A stretch of 64,000 bases of DNA. It comes from Gluconobacter albidus. GTDB lineage: Bacteria; Pseudomonadota; Alphaproteobacteria; Acetobacterales; Acetobacteraceae. Positions 1 to 8,367 of this stretch are shown here, piece after piece. The notes under the pieces were generated by a model. The model ran no database searches and was not told the origin of the DNA. It saw only the letters and a program-made list of their open reading frames with translations. The DNA lies in NCBI RefSeq assembly GCF_002723915.1, contig NZ_BEWL01000006.1, forward strand, positions 1-64,000, read 5' to 3'. Positions within the stretch are counted from its first letter, which is position 1; each line of letters begins with the position of its first letter. Position numbers and translations under genes: made by a program.

Positions 1-53
1 AATAGCCTGTTCGAAGGCAGAAGAAAAATCCTTCTGCAGATCAATTATCGGTC

Positions 54-82
54 TTGACCCTTCAGGCGCTAAGAGGGATATA
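54..82 (+). promoter_or_regulatory. Probable sigma-70 promoter of tRNA-Cys
   Basis: A -35 element TTGACC (54-59) and a -10 element GATATA (77-82) are separated by 17 bp. Transcription would start near 89, about 10 nt before the mature tRNA. The sequence after the -10 is GC-rich, as is common for stable RNA promoters. Assignment is by pattern only. Confidence 0.6.
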
Positions 83-99
83 GCGCCTGTCTCCATCGA

Positions 100-173
100 G
101 GTCCGGTGGCAGAATGGTGATGTAGCGGACTGCAAATCCGCGTATGTGGGTTCGATTCCCGCCCGGACCTCCA
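100..173 (+). tRNA. tRNA-Cys (GCA)
   Basis: A full cloverleaf can be drawn. The acceptor stem GGTCCGG pairs with CCGGACC, the anticodon stem GCGGA/TCCGC encloses the anticodon GCA, and the T arm contains GGTTCGATTCC. A T discriminator and an encoded CCA end the gene. The 74-nt length is usual for tRNA-Cys. A probable promoter lies just upstream. Confidence 0.97.
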
Positions 174-208
174 GAGACTTTCCCCAGAAATCCAGACAGT
201 AGTTTTTT

Positions 209-1177
209 TTACGGATGAGCTTCTGCGTATGCGGCGGCAGCTCCGAACAGGCCGGGCTGTGGGTGAGTGATGATCTTGACCGGCATTTCGGTCATCATGG
301 TCTCGAAGCGTCCTTTTGCGACGAAGCGTTCGGCGAATCCGGAATGGCCGAGACTGTCTGCGAGGCGCAGGCCTAGTCCGCCGCCGATGACAACACCACG
401 TGCGCCATGGGCCAGAGCCAGATCGCCGGAAACGGCGCCCAGGCTGAGACAGAATCGCTCCAGCGCGGCAACGGCCACGGTGTCTGAGCCGTCAAGCGCG
501 TTTTGCCACAGGGTCCGGTTGTCACGCAGGGTGATGGGCCAGCCCTGCATTTCCGCAATGACTTCATACAGGTTGGTCAGTCCCGGGCCGGAGACGATGC
601 GCTCGGCGGAAACGCGGCGGAAACGCAGGCGCAGCGCACTGAGGATCTTGTCTTCCAGCTCGTCGAGGGGAGGATAATCCAGATGGCCGCCTTCGGTTTC
701 CATTACGAAATACCGGTCGTTGCGGCGGAGAAGGCAGGCGGCTCCCAGACCCGTTCCCGGTCCGACGATAGTGATGGCGCCTTCGGTTGGGAGGTCGATG
801 TCCGGTCCACACAGATGCTTCATGTAGGATGAATCAACCTGTGCCACGGCGTGGGCCACAGCGCCGAAGTCATTGACCAGCACAAAATTATCAAGGTGCA
901 GGCGCGCGGGGAGCTGACTGGGCTGGATAATCCAGGGGTTGTTGGTCAGCTTGAGGATTTCTCCGCTGACCGGACAGGCTACCGCAATGCCGGCTTCGCG
1001 CGGCAGGTCACGGTTCAGGGACCGGCCGAATGTTTCCCATGCCAGCGCCAGACTGCCATGTTCCGCACATTTCAGTGTCGTGGCCTCACCCAGCGTGACG
1101 ACCCTGCCATCCTCGATGGTCGCGATTGCAAAACGTGCGTGCGTTCCACCGATATCGACGGCGACGATTTCCCTCAT
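209..1177 (-). CDS. glk: Glucokinase
   Basis: This 322-aa protein is an ATP-dependent glucokinase of the E. coli Glk type, phosphorylating glucose to glucose 6-phosphate in the cytoplasm. The N-terminal phosphate-binding motif DIGGTHARF is at residues 8-16. The sugar-binding and catalytic VNDF is at 101-104 (Asp103), GPGTGLG at 139-145 and ETEGGH at 160-165. Length is standard for the family. The ATG at 1177 is preceded by a GAGG ribosome-binding site. It lies 111 bp downstream of an SDR gene on the same strand and could be read from it. In acetic acid bacteria glucose kinase feeds the pentose phosphate pathway. Confidence 0.93.
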   Translation of the reverse strand: MREIVAVDIGGTHARFAIATIEDGRVVTLGEATTLKCAEHGSLALAWETFGRSLNRDLPREAGIAVACPVSGEILKLTNNPWIIQPSQLPARLHLDNFVLVNDFGAVAHAVAQVDSSYMKHLCGPDIDLPTEGAITIVGPGTGLGAACLLRRNDRYFVMETEGGHLDYPPLDELEDKILSALRLRFRRVSAERIVSGPGLTNLYEVIAEMQGWPITLRDNRTLWQNALDGSDTVAVAALERFCLSLGAVSGDLALAHGARGVVIGGGLGLRLADSLGHSGFAERFVAKGRFETMMTEMPVKIITHPQPGLFGAAAAYAEAHP

Positions 1178-1288
1178 GGCACCTCAAGTCCTCTGGCGAT
1201 GCTGGCCGACGGCCTGCGCTTTTTCTATGCGCAGCAGTTGCCTACCGGTTCCTCCGCGTCAAGTTCCGGATGTGATGGAAGTCGTAAT

Positions 1289-2092
1289 TCAGCGGACTGG
1301 GCGCTGCCGGACCTCCGCCGTCCGCAGCAGCCTGTGAACAATGGCGCGTGGCACGATCATTTCAAGAAAACGGGCGATGGCAAAAGGCCATGGAAAAAGC
1401 AGATGCGCCCTTCCCTGCCCGATGGCACGCGCGATCATGCGGGCAGCATGATTCGAGGATACGAGAAAAGGTCGCGCCCCTTCGAGCCGCTGACTCATCG
1501 GTGTGTCGACGTAACCCGGTGAAATTAGTGTGACAGACACATGGTGCGGGGTCATGGCGGCGTGCAGGGCCGTGCTGAAGCGTGCCAGACCTGCTTTTGA
1601 GCCGCTATAGGCCGTGGCAACCGGGAGATCGTGGAAGGCTGCAACTGAACCCACCAGTGCGATCCGGCCTTCTTTGCGGACGGCCATGCGTGAGGCCATT
1701 TCCGTCGCGAGGGTCGCAGGCGTTGTGAAATTGACAAGAGAGATGTCGCGGACCTGCTCTGCTGTTTCCGTCAGGGCGCCTTCAGGGCGGATATCGCCCA
1801 GTCCGGCGCCCAGAATCAGGATATCGATCTTTTGTGTATCGTCCGTTTTGCGCAGGGCGGCCAGGGCGTCGTCAGTCCGGCAGAGATCCAGGGACAGTGT
1901 CTCTGCCGAGGCTCCTTTGCGGACGACCTGTGCGGCAATGTCTTCAAGGCGTGCGGGATTGCGGCCCCAGAGCGTCAGATGGGTTCCCGGTCGGGCGTAC
2001 TGGAGGGCCAGAGCAGCGCCGATACCGCTCGATCCTCCGGTAATGAGGACGTGAAACGGAGCGTTTGAAGAGGAAACAGAAGCATCTGACAT
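1289..2092 (-). CDS. Short-chain dehydrogenase/reductase (SDR)
   Basis: The 267-aa protein has the classical SDR layout. The cofactor motif TGGSSGIG is at residues 18-25, followed by a second-strand LGAGLG around 94-99 where many SDRs have NNAG. The catalytic Ser149 and the YSGSK motif (Tyr162, Lys166) follow. The ATG at 2092 was chosen because it sits just before the first beta strand; the open frame extends 83 codons further upstream into the intergenic region and the divergent gene. The substrate cannot be read from sequence. It is transcribed divergently from the acetyltransferase-like gene at 2232. Confidence 0.85.
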   Translation of the reverse strand: MSDASVSSSNAPFHVLITGGSSGIGAALALQYARPGTHLTLWGRNPARLEDIAAQVVRKGASAETLSLDLCRTDDALAALRKTDDTQKIDILILGAGLGDIRPEGALTETAEQVRDISLVNFTTPATLATEMASRMAVRKEGRIALVGSVAAFHDLPVATAYSGSKAGLARFSTALHAAMTPHHVSVTLISPGYVDTPMSQRLEGARPFLVSSNHAARMIARAIGQGRAHLLFPWPFAIARFLEMIVPRAIVHRLLRTAEVRQRPVR

Positions 2093-2231
2093 GGGAAACC
2101 GCTTTATTCGTGGTCGGATCGGGACTGGAAGGGTATAGCCCTCCCATGCAACAAGATGCGACCCCGTGCCGTATTGGCACATCACCCCGCTGGACGGGAT
2201 GTTTTTTTCGATCAGAGGTACACCTGCCATT

Positions 2232-3425
2232 ATGACACTGCCCGACAGGACTGACATCCCTGCGCCGCATGATGATCTTGTGGTCCGGCCAGTAACGACG
2301 CGGGCTGATCTCAAACTGTTCACGACGCTACCCCGTCGCATTTATGCTGGAATGGCAGGTTTTGTCCCGCCTTTCGACATGGAACAGGATGACCTTCTGA
2401 ATCCGAAAAAAGCGCCGATTTTTCGGCATGCAAGCATTCGCTACTTCCTGGCATGGCGTGGAAACACGGCTGTGGGGCGTATCGCGGCAATTGTGGATCA
2501 TCGTGCCATCGAGCACTGGGGCATGAAAATCGGATGTTTCGGCGCACTGGACGCTGTTCCTGAAGGCAGTGTCGTCAGTGCGCTTCTGGAGACGGCCCGG
2601 AACTGGTTGCGTCTTCAGGGGGTGCAGACGATGCGCGGCCCTGTCACGCTGAGCGGCAATGGCGAATCCGGCCTGATGATCGAAGGGCAGGATCAGCCTC
2701 TGATGGTTGCCATGCCCTGGCACCCGCGCCTGATGGGCAAGCTGGTCGAAGAGGCGGGCTATACGCCAGTTGAGGATCTGCTCAGCTACAAGCTCGATCT
2801 CGATGACCAGACGGAGTCGCGTTTCAAGGTTCCAGGCGATCTCAAGATTGGCGAAGGCCGCCTCGGCTCGATTGCCATCAGGCGCCTGTCGAAGAAGCAG
2901 ATCGCCGATCAGGGCGAAATCCTGCGCCAGCTTTACAATGATGCCTGGAGCGACAAGTTCAATTTCGTACCGCTTCAGGACTACGAAATGAAGGCCATGA
3001 TCAAACAGCTTGGTCCGGTTCTTCGTCCTGAGCATTATGTCCAGATCGACCAGGATGGCGAACCTGTTGCCATGGCGCTGGTGGTTCCCAATCTTTACGA
3101 CATTGCCGGCGATCTTGGAGGCTCTCCCTCTCCTCTGGGCTGGGTAAAGCTTGCGGCCCGTTTGACGACGCACCGCTTTCATTCGGCGCGTGTCATTCTG
3201 CTGGGTGTGACGCAGCGTTTGCGTGGCACCGTTCTGGGTGCGCTCCTGCCTTCGCTGGCAATTGCCGAACTGATGCGTCGCCGGAAGTCCCTGCCCTATT
3301 CCTGGGTGGAACTGGGGTGGATTCAGGCTTCCGATTCCAACATGCGTAATCTGGCTGAAAGCATCGTTCCTGAGCCATACAAGCGCTATCGGCTCTATGA
3401 ACGACCAATCGACGATCCGGCCTGA
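2232..3425 (+). CDS. GNAT-like acyltransferase family protein
   Basis: The predicted product is 397 aa. It resembles the long GNAT-like proteins typified by E. coli YghO, often annotated only as N-acetyltransferase. Supporting stretches are an N-terminal VVRPVTTRADLKLF, a central GPVTLSGNGESGLMI and a C-terminal WVELGWIQASDSNMRN. No substrate is known to me. An upstream in-frame ATG at 2166 exists, but the start at 2232 fits the conserved N-terminus better. An intrinsic terminator overlaps its stop codon. The gene diverges from the SDR gene, with about 140 bp between the two starts. Confidence 0.7.
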   Translation: MTLPDRTDIPAPHDDLVVRPVTTRADLKLFTTLPRRIYAGMAGFVPPFDMEQDDLLNPKKAPIFRHASIRYFLAWRGNTAVGRIAAIVDHRAIEHWGMKIGCFGALDAVPEGSVVSALLETARNWLRLQGVQTMRGPVTLSGNGESGLMIEGQDQPLMVAMPWHPRLMGKLVEEAGYTPVEDLLSYKLDLDDQTESRFKVPGDLKIGEGRLGSIAIRRLSKKQIADQGEILRQLYNDAWSDKFNFVPLQDYEMKAMIKQLGPVLRPEHYVQIDQDGEPVAMALVVPNLYDIAGDLGGSPSPLGWVKLAARLTTHRFHSARVILLGVTQRLRGTVLGALLPSLAIAELMRRRKSLPYSWVELGWIQASDSNMRNLAESIVPEPYKRYRLYERPIDDPA

Positions 3426-3438
3426 AAGCCGGATTTTT
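3415..3438 (+). terminator. Intrinsic terminator of the GNAT-like gene
   Basis: A perfect 7-bp stem, ATCCGGC (3415-3421) with GCCGGAT (3428-3434), is followed by a run of five T. The TGA stop of the preceding gene lies in the loop. Confidence 0.8.
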
Positions 3439-3449
3439 ACAGGGCGGCG

Positions 3450-4427
3450 TCAGAAATGCTGCCAGCCGCCCTGTTCGGGAACGATGTCATGTCCTCCCGC
3501 GTCCAGAACCCTGACGCCACGGCCTGCCTGAACCCTGCCGATACGGTGGATCGGGATATTGGCGGTCTGGCACGCGGTCTGAAGTGCCTGTGACCGTTCG
3601 GGCGGGCATGTGAGAAGCAACTCGTAATCGTCGCCGCCACATAGACGCTTCATGAGCCATTCCGGTCCGAGCCGCGCAGCCGCCTCCGACACAGGAACGG
3701 TCTCCGATTCGAGAACAAGCTGGACGCCTGATTCCGCCGCGATATGTCCGCAGTCCTGAACAAGGCCGTCCGAGATATCCATTGCCGCGCTGACAATACC
3801 GTGAAGCTTCAAGCCTGTTCTGGGCTGCGGCAGGTGGTATCGCCCGGTCAGAAAACCCGATGGGTCTTTCAGTTTGCCCTGAAGAACCAGCAGCCCCAGG
3901 GCCGCGTCGCCGATCGTTCCTGTGACCCAGATATCGTCGCCTGCCCTGGCTCCGTTGCGGCGAAGCGCCGTGTTCTGTCTGAGAAGTCCGAATACGGTGG
4001 CAGACAGGACCAGTGGGCCGGAGATGGATGTGGTATCGCCGCCGATCAGATGCACGCCGTAGCGCCGCTGGTCTTCCGCGAGGCCGCGCGAGAAGGCGGA
4101 AAACCAGCTTTCGTCGTGTCGGCCTCCGCGCGGGACGGTCACGTTCAGCGTGTAGGCATGGGGTCGCGCGCCCATGGCCGCCAGATCGGACAGGTTGCAC
4201 CGCAACAGCTTGCGACCGAGGGTCTCCGGTGGATCGTCAGGAAGGAAATGGACGTTTTCGACCATGGTGTCGGTCGAGATGGCAAATTCCTCGCCTATGG
4301 GGCAGCGCATCAGCGCGCAATCATCCCGCAGGTCGAGGGCCTCTACTCCGGCGAGAGGCCGGAAATGACGGGCAATGAAGCTGAACTCGCCTGATCCGGC
4401 GTTTTCGGAGTCCGATCTGCCCGTCAT
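3450..4427 (-). CDS. thiL: Thiamine-monophosphate kinase
   Basis: The 325-aa protein is ThiL of the AIR-synthase-like superfamily. It phosphorylates thiamine monophosphate to thiamine pyrophosphate with ATP. Visible motifs are the Asp pair RDDCAL at 34-39, STDTMVENVHF at 51-61, NLSDLAAMGA at 79-88, a central IGGDTT, and DISDGL followed by GGDDYELL in the C-terminal half. The ATG at 4427 lies 3 nt after the nusB stop, so it is translated as the last gene of nrdR-nusB-thiL. An imperfectly terminator-like 9-bp inverted repeat (3440-3448 with 3465-3473) encloses its stop codon. Confidence 0.93.
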   Translation of the reverse strand: MTGRSDSENAGSGEFSFIARHFRPLAGVEALDLRDDCALMRCPIGEEFAISTDTMVENVHFLPDDPPETLGRKLLRCNLSDLAAMGARPHAYTLNVTVPRGGRHDESWFSAFSRGLAEDQRRYGVHLIGGDTTSISGPLVLSATVFGLLRQNTALRRNGARAGDDIWVTGTIGDAALGLLVLQGKLKDPSGFLTGRYHLPQPRTGLKLHGIVSAAMDISDGLVQDCGHIAAESGVQLVLESETVPVSEAAARLGPEWLMKRLCGGDDYELLLTCPPERSQALQTACQTANIPIHRIGRVQAGRGVRVLDAGGHDIVPEQGGWQHF

Positions 4428-4430
4428 GGA

Positions 4431-4910
4431 TCAGGTGTTGCCGTCATTACCGCTGCGGCTGAGGGTATCGAGGATCCCGTTGACCATCTTGGGCTCATCG
4501 CCGGAGAAGAAGCCGTGAGCGACGTCCAGATATTCGTTGATGATGATCCGGTCCGGCGTGTCGGTAGCGATCAGTTCGAAAACGGCGCCGCGCAGCAGCG
4601 CGCGCAGGACAGGGTCCAGACGCGGCAGCGGCCACTGTTCGGGCAAAACGCCGCTCAGCTTCGTGTCGATGTCGTCCTGCCGCCGGGTGACGCCGAGGAC
4701 GATTTCCTGAAACAGTTTCAGGTCGGCATCGGGAATATGGCCGTCTTCGAACAGGGCGGTGGAACTGACGCGGCGATGGCGGATGAACTGGCTGATGACG
4801 GTTTCCGCCGTGTCGCCGGACTGTTCACACTGGAACAGCGCCTGAACGGCTGCGACGCGGGCAATGGTCCGGCTGCGGCGCGTCGGGTTGGTGGCGTCGG
4901 TAACGGTCAT
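4431..4910 (-). CDS. nusB: Transcription antitermination factor NusB
   Basis: The 159-aa NusB binds boxA RNA with NusE (S10) and supports antitermination of rRNA operons. Recognisable parts are the N-terminal [15 protein letters not shown] helix, the middle [12 protein letters not shown] and the C-terminal [12 protein letters not shown] with a terminal KMVNGILD. Its start codon overlaps the nrdR stop by 4 nt (ATGA), which suggests translational coupling. In many alphaproteobacteria riboflavin genes separate nrdR from nusB; here they are absent. Confidence 0.95.
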   Translation of the reverse strand: MTVTDATNPTRRSRTIARVAAVQALFQCEQSGDTAETVISQFIRHRRVSSTALFEDGHIPDADLKLFQEIVLGVTRRQDDIDTKLSGVLPEQWPLPRLDPVLRALLRGAVFELIATDTPDRIIINEYLDVAHGFFSGDEPKMVNGILDTLSRSGNDGNT

Positions 4911-5407
4911 GGTGTCTCCTGGGAGTCGTCGGGGGACGGTACGGCCGTATCCCCGGGAATGGGTTTCATGTCGGCGAGGATTTTCGAGAACGCCTCGACC
5001 TCGCGGAAGTCGCGGTAGACGCTGGTGAAGCGGACATAGGCCACACCATCCACTTCGCGCAATGCGTCCATCGCAAGCTGGCCGATGCGATGGGAAGAAA
5101 TTTCGTGTTCCCCTGAAGCCTCAAGCTGGCGGACCAGCCCGTTGACCAGCTGTTCCTGACGTTCCTCGGGAACCGGACGCTTGCGCAGGGCGACGCGGAT
5201 GGAGCGTGCCAGCTTGTCCCGGTCAAAAGGAACGCGTCTTCCGTCTGCCTTGGTGACGGAGAGTTCGCGGAGCTGGACCCGCTCGACGGTCGTAAAACGC
5301 TGTGTGCATGCCGAACAGACGCGTCGGCGCCGGATGGCAACGCCATCTTCCGTGGAGCGGCTATCCTTGACCTGGGTATCGTCATGTCCACAAAAAGGGC
5401 AACGCAT
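4907..5407 (-). CDS. nrdR: Transcriptional repressor NrdR
   Basis: The 166-aa protein is NrdR, the repressor of ribonucleotide reductase genes. A zinc ribbon is formed by Cys3 and Cys6 (CPFC) and Cys31 and Cys34 (CSAC). An ATP-cone domain follows (about residues 49-139) with [16 protein letters not shown]. Length and layout are typical. It is the first gene of nrdR-nusB-thiL and diverges from the copper chaperone gene at 5528. No clear NrdR box was found by eye near it. Confidence 0.96.
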   Translation of the reverse strand: MRCPFCGHDDTQVKDSRSTEDGVAIRRRRVCSACTQRFTTVERVQLRELSVTKADGRRVPFDRDKLARSIRVALRKRPVPEERQEQLVNGLVRQLEASGEHEISSHRIGQLAMDALREVDGVAYVRFTSVYRDFREVEAFSKILADMKPIPGDTAVPSPDDSQETP

Positions 5408-5527
5408 TCGCGATCCTGAGAGTTCGGGCCTTGTCGGGGCCGGGTAAGTGGGAGCACTTTACCGGATGATGTGTTCCGGCCCAAACGGGCCTTGAACGAA
5501 ACTGCTTACACTCACGGGAGACTGTCG

Positions 5528-6019
5528 TTGAAACGGGTATCTGTCCTGACCGCCCTCTTTGCTCTCTCTGCGTCGCAGGCACTGGCCCAGCAGTCACTTT
5601 CGGGAACAGCGCCGCCGCCAGATGCCGCTCATGATGCGGAGCGGGTCGTGGTCATGGACGGGACATTCCGCCCTTCGGCATATTTCCCGAACCGCGGCGC
5701 GGGCTATTTCACGATTCGCAACGATGACAGTGCCGATCATCTTCTGAAGGGTATCTCGTCTCCGCTCTGCGAGAACGTGGTTGCACATCATACGAACCAG
5801 CAGCAGACCGAAGGGGCAAATGACCTCTTTACCCATCTGGCCTTACCTCACGACTCCACAATGATCTTCCCGCGCTCGGGCTATCACATGATGTGCATGG
5901 GTATCCGGCAGATGCCTGCTGTAGGCAGCAAGGTGCCTTTCACGTTCGATATTCTCAACGGCGGCAGCATAACCGTCAGCTTCACCGTGACGGGGCCTGA
6001 CGAACTGACCCATGACTGA
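5528..6019 (+). CDS. PCu(A)C-type periplasmic copper chaperone
   Basis: The product is 163 aa. It starts with a cleavable signal peptide (hydrophobic VLTALFALSASQALAQ, cut probably after AQA or LAQ). The mature part resembles the PCu(A)C (DUF461) family, which carries Cu(I) to cytochrome oxidase. The C-terminal YHMMCMGI resembles the family HxM ligand motif, and AHHTN probably corresponds to the other conserved ligand region. I prefer the TTG at 5528 because CGGGAG lies 7 nt upstream and it leads straight into the signal peptide; a longer GTG start at 5471 would bury that signal. Confidence 0.8.
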   Translation: MKRVSVLTALFALSASQALAQQSLSGTAPPPDAAHDAERVVVMDGTFRPSAYFPNRGAGYFTIRNDDSADHLLKGISSPLCENVVAHHTNQQQTEGANDLFTHLALPHDSTMIFPRSGYHMMCMGIRQMPAVGSKVPFTFDILNGGSITVSFTVTGPDELTHD

Positions 6020-6023
6020 GGCT

Positions 6024-7892
6024 TCAGTGGGCTGAGGCAGGCTCGCGGATTTCCCGCAGAACAGTCAGGACAGCGGTTCCGTAGCGATCCAGCTTCGAGG
6101 CGCCGACGCCTTTGATGCAGCCCAGCCCGTCACGGTTTTCAGGCTGTTCGCGAGCGATATCCCGCAGGACTGAGTCATGGAAAATGACATAGGGCGGAAT
6201 TTCCTGCTCCCGCGCTTCGGACAGCCGCCATTGTCGCAGGGCATCGAAATACGGTTTTTCATCCGCTGACAGGCGGTCGTTTTCCGTATTGCCATTCGAG
6301 CCGGCGCTGGCGCTCAAGGCAGCCTTGGCTTCAAGCCTGAGCGCGACACGTTCCTCGCCGCGCAGGATGGGGCGGGCAATGTCGCTTTGAAGCGCCAGAC
6401 TGCCATATTCACCGTGCATCCGGATGGCGCCGCGCGCGATTAGCTGACGGATGACGGCGCGCCACCACTGCTCGCTATGCTCCTTGCCAATCCCGAACAC
6501 AGAAAGGTGTTGGTAGGCATTGCGCTCGATCGTCTCGTTCGTCTTGCCGCGCAGGATATTGGAGAGCTGGACCGCGCCAAGGCGCTGGCCGGTGCGATAA
6601 ATCGCGGACAGGACTTTCTGCGCGGCCTGCGTGCCGTCGAATGTCGAGACCGGATTGATACAGTTGTCACAATGGCCGCAGGGCTGGGGAAGGTTTTCCC
6701 CGAAACACGCAAGCAGCGCCTGGGTACGGCAGCCTGTGGTTTCCGTAAGCGCGATCATGCTTTCCAAGCGGGCCTGCATGACCCGCTTTTCGTGGTCTGG
6801 TGCGCTGGACTGTTCAAGCCAGTATCGCGCTCGCGCCATGTCCTCGCCACCATACAGAAGCAGGGTGTCTGAGGGTTCGCCATCGCGCCCTGCCCGTCCG
6901 ATCTGCTGGTAATACGCTTCTGGTGAGGATGGCATGTCCAGATGGACGACGCAGCGAACGTCGGGCCGGTCGATGCCCATGCCAAAGGCGATGGTCGCGA
7001 CGATGACCATTTCTTCGCCGGAGCGAAAGCGCATCAGTGTGGCGCGCTTTTCGAGCGCGGAAAGGCCTGCATGAAACGGCAGAGCCGTCAGTCCCTTGTC
7101 GCGCAGCATCGTGGCGACGCGTTCGGTCTTGTTGCGGCTGCCGCAATAGACGATGGAGGCACCTTCACGGTGGCTCTGAAGTGTATCGAGGAGCTGGCGG
7201 CTTTCGCTGGCTTTGGCACGGGCTTCCACAATCAGGTTGGGGCGATGAAAGCTCGCCATCAGAACCCGCGCTTCGGGCATGCCCAGGGCGTTCAGGATAT
7301 CGTTGCGGGTTCTTGGATCAGCCGTAGCCGTCAGGGCAATGCGCGGGACGCCTGGAAACATTTCAGGCAGGCTTGCGAGTGCGCGGTATTCCGGGCGGAA
7401 TTCATGACCCCAGGCCGAGATACAGTGTGCTTCATCAATTGCGATCAGCGAGATCTGGCGTTTTGAGAGGAAATTCGCCGTTGCAGGCTGGAGCAGGCGT
7501 TCGGGGGAAATATAGAGAATGTCGATCCGGCCATTGCGCAGATCGCTCTGGAGTTCGTCGCGTTCATCCGGCTCAAGTCCGGAATGCAGGGCAGCAGCCC
7601 GCACTCCAAGCTGCCGTAGACCCGCCACCTGATCGTCCATCAGGGCGATCAGGGGCGAAATGACGAGGCCCATCCCATCCCGGCAAAGCGCGGGAACCTG
7701 ATAGCACAGGCTTTTACCGCCACCGGTCGGCATGAGGACGAGAACGTCCTCGCCTCGCATGACCGTTTCGACGGCGTCCTGCTGGAGGCCGCGGAACCCC
7801 GAAAATCCGAAGACTTTCGCCAGCACCCCTTCAGGGGTCAGGGGGAAGCTGGCTTGCGGGTCAACGGGATAAGGGTTCTGCGCCTGCGTCAT
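6024..7892 (-). CDS. recQ: ATP-dependent DNA helicase RecQ
   Basis: The 622-aa protein is RecQ, a 3'-5' helicase in recombination and fork repair. Motif I is PTGGGKS and motif II is IDEAHCISAWGHEFR, followed by TATADPRTR and the motif VI region QQIGRAGRDG. A zinc-binding segment contains CFGEN and CGHCDNC. The RQC winged helix is followed by a C-terminal HRDC domain ending in GVGASKLDRYG. The ATG at 7892 is chosen because it does not overlap the upstream gene, and a CGGAAG motif precedes it. It lies 13 nt after a lipoprotein gene on the same strand. Confidence 0.95.
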   Translation of the reverse strand: MTQAQNPYPVDPQASFPLTPEGVLAKVFGFSGFRGLQQDAVETVMRGEDVLVLMPTGGGKSLCYQVPALCRDGMGLVISPLIALMDDQVAGLRQLGVRAAALHSGLEPDERDELQSDLRNGRIDILYISPERLLQPATANFLSKRQISLIAIDEAHCISAWGHEFRPEYRALASLPEMFPGVPRIALTATADPRTRNDILNALGMPEARVLMASFHRPNLIVEARAKASESRQLLDTLQSHREGASIVYCGSRNKTERVATMLRDKGLTALPFHAGLSALEKRATLMRFRSGEEMVIVATIAFGMGIDRPDVRCVVHLDMPSSPEAYYQQIGRAGRDGEPSDTLLLYGGEDMARARYWLEQSSAPDHEKRVMQARLESMIALTETTGCRTQALLACFGENLPQPCGHCDNCINPVSTFDGTQAAQKVLSAIYRTGQRLGAVQLSNILRGKTNETIERNAYQHLSVFGIGKEHSEQWWRAVIRQLIARGAIRMHGEYGSLALQSDIARPILRGEERVALRLEAKAALSASAGSNGNTENDRLSADEKPYFDALRQWRLSEAREQEIPPYVIFHDSVLRDIAREQPENRDGLGCIKGVGASKLDRYGTAVLTVLREIREPASAH

Positions 7893-7905
7893 TTCTGCTT
7901 CCGGA

Positions 7906-8313
7906 TCAGAGACCCGGAACGATGGTGATGGAAACGCGACGCAGGGCGACGTGTGAATCTTCAAGCTGGCTCGGGGTGTAGGGCGTCATTTCGATCTTCG
8001 CGCCATTGATGCCGTCGCTGCTGAGTTGTGTGGCGACCACCTGTGCGCGGCTCGTGGCCAGTTCTTTCAGGACTGCGGCATCGCCATTCACGCCGGCGGA
8101 ACCGGAAACGCGGACAATAGTGGCGTGTTCAGCGCGGGCCGCCGTGGCGGCCTTGGTGACAACAGCCTGTGCGACGGGGCTGAGCGTGACCGATTCACGG
8201 TCGAAGAAAACAACGTAGCTGTCGCGCGTGGGCTGTTCGGCGCATCCTGCCAGCGTAGCTGACAGAACGAAAACCGGAGCCGCGATGCGGACGAAGGAGA
8301 GGAAACGTGCCAT
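7906..8313 (-). CDS. OmpA-like lipoprotein
   Basis: The 135-aa protein has a lipoprotein signal with lipobox LAGC (Cys24). The remainder resembles a compact OmpA/MotB C-terminal domain: YVVFFDRESVTLSPVAQAVV as first strand and helix, then TIVRVSGSAGVNG and a helix ending ATSRAQVVATQL. Such domains usually contact peptidoglycan from the outer membrane. The usual Asp/Arg pair of the peptidoglycan-binding motif is not fully clear, so binding is an inference. It lies immediately upstream of recQ and probably shares its transcript. Confidence 0.75.
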   Translation of the reverse strand: MARFLSFVRIAAPVFVLSATLAGCAEQPTRDSYVVFFDRESVTLSPVAQAVVTKAATAARAEHATIVRVSGSAGVNGDAAVLKELATSRAQVVATQLSSDGINGAKIEMTPYTPSQLEDSHVALRRVSITIVPGL

Positions 8314-8367
8314 GGCGTAGCGTCCTGTCAGGGTGGAGGGGCGTGAAGCTGGATCGGCGCGCGCCGT

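Noticed and set aside
18-37. Inverted repeat GCAGAAG/CTTCTGC near the window start
   Set aside because: It could be a terminator of a gene left of the window, but has no T-run and no visible gene to support it.
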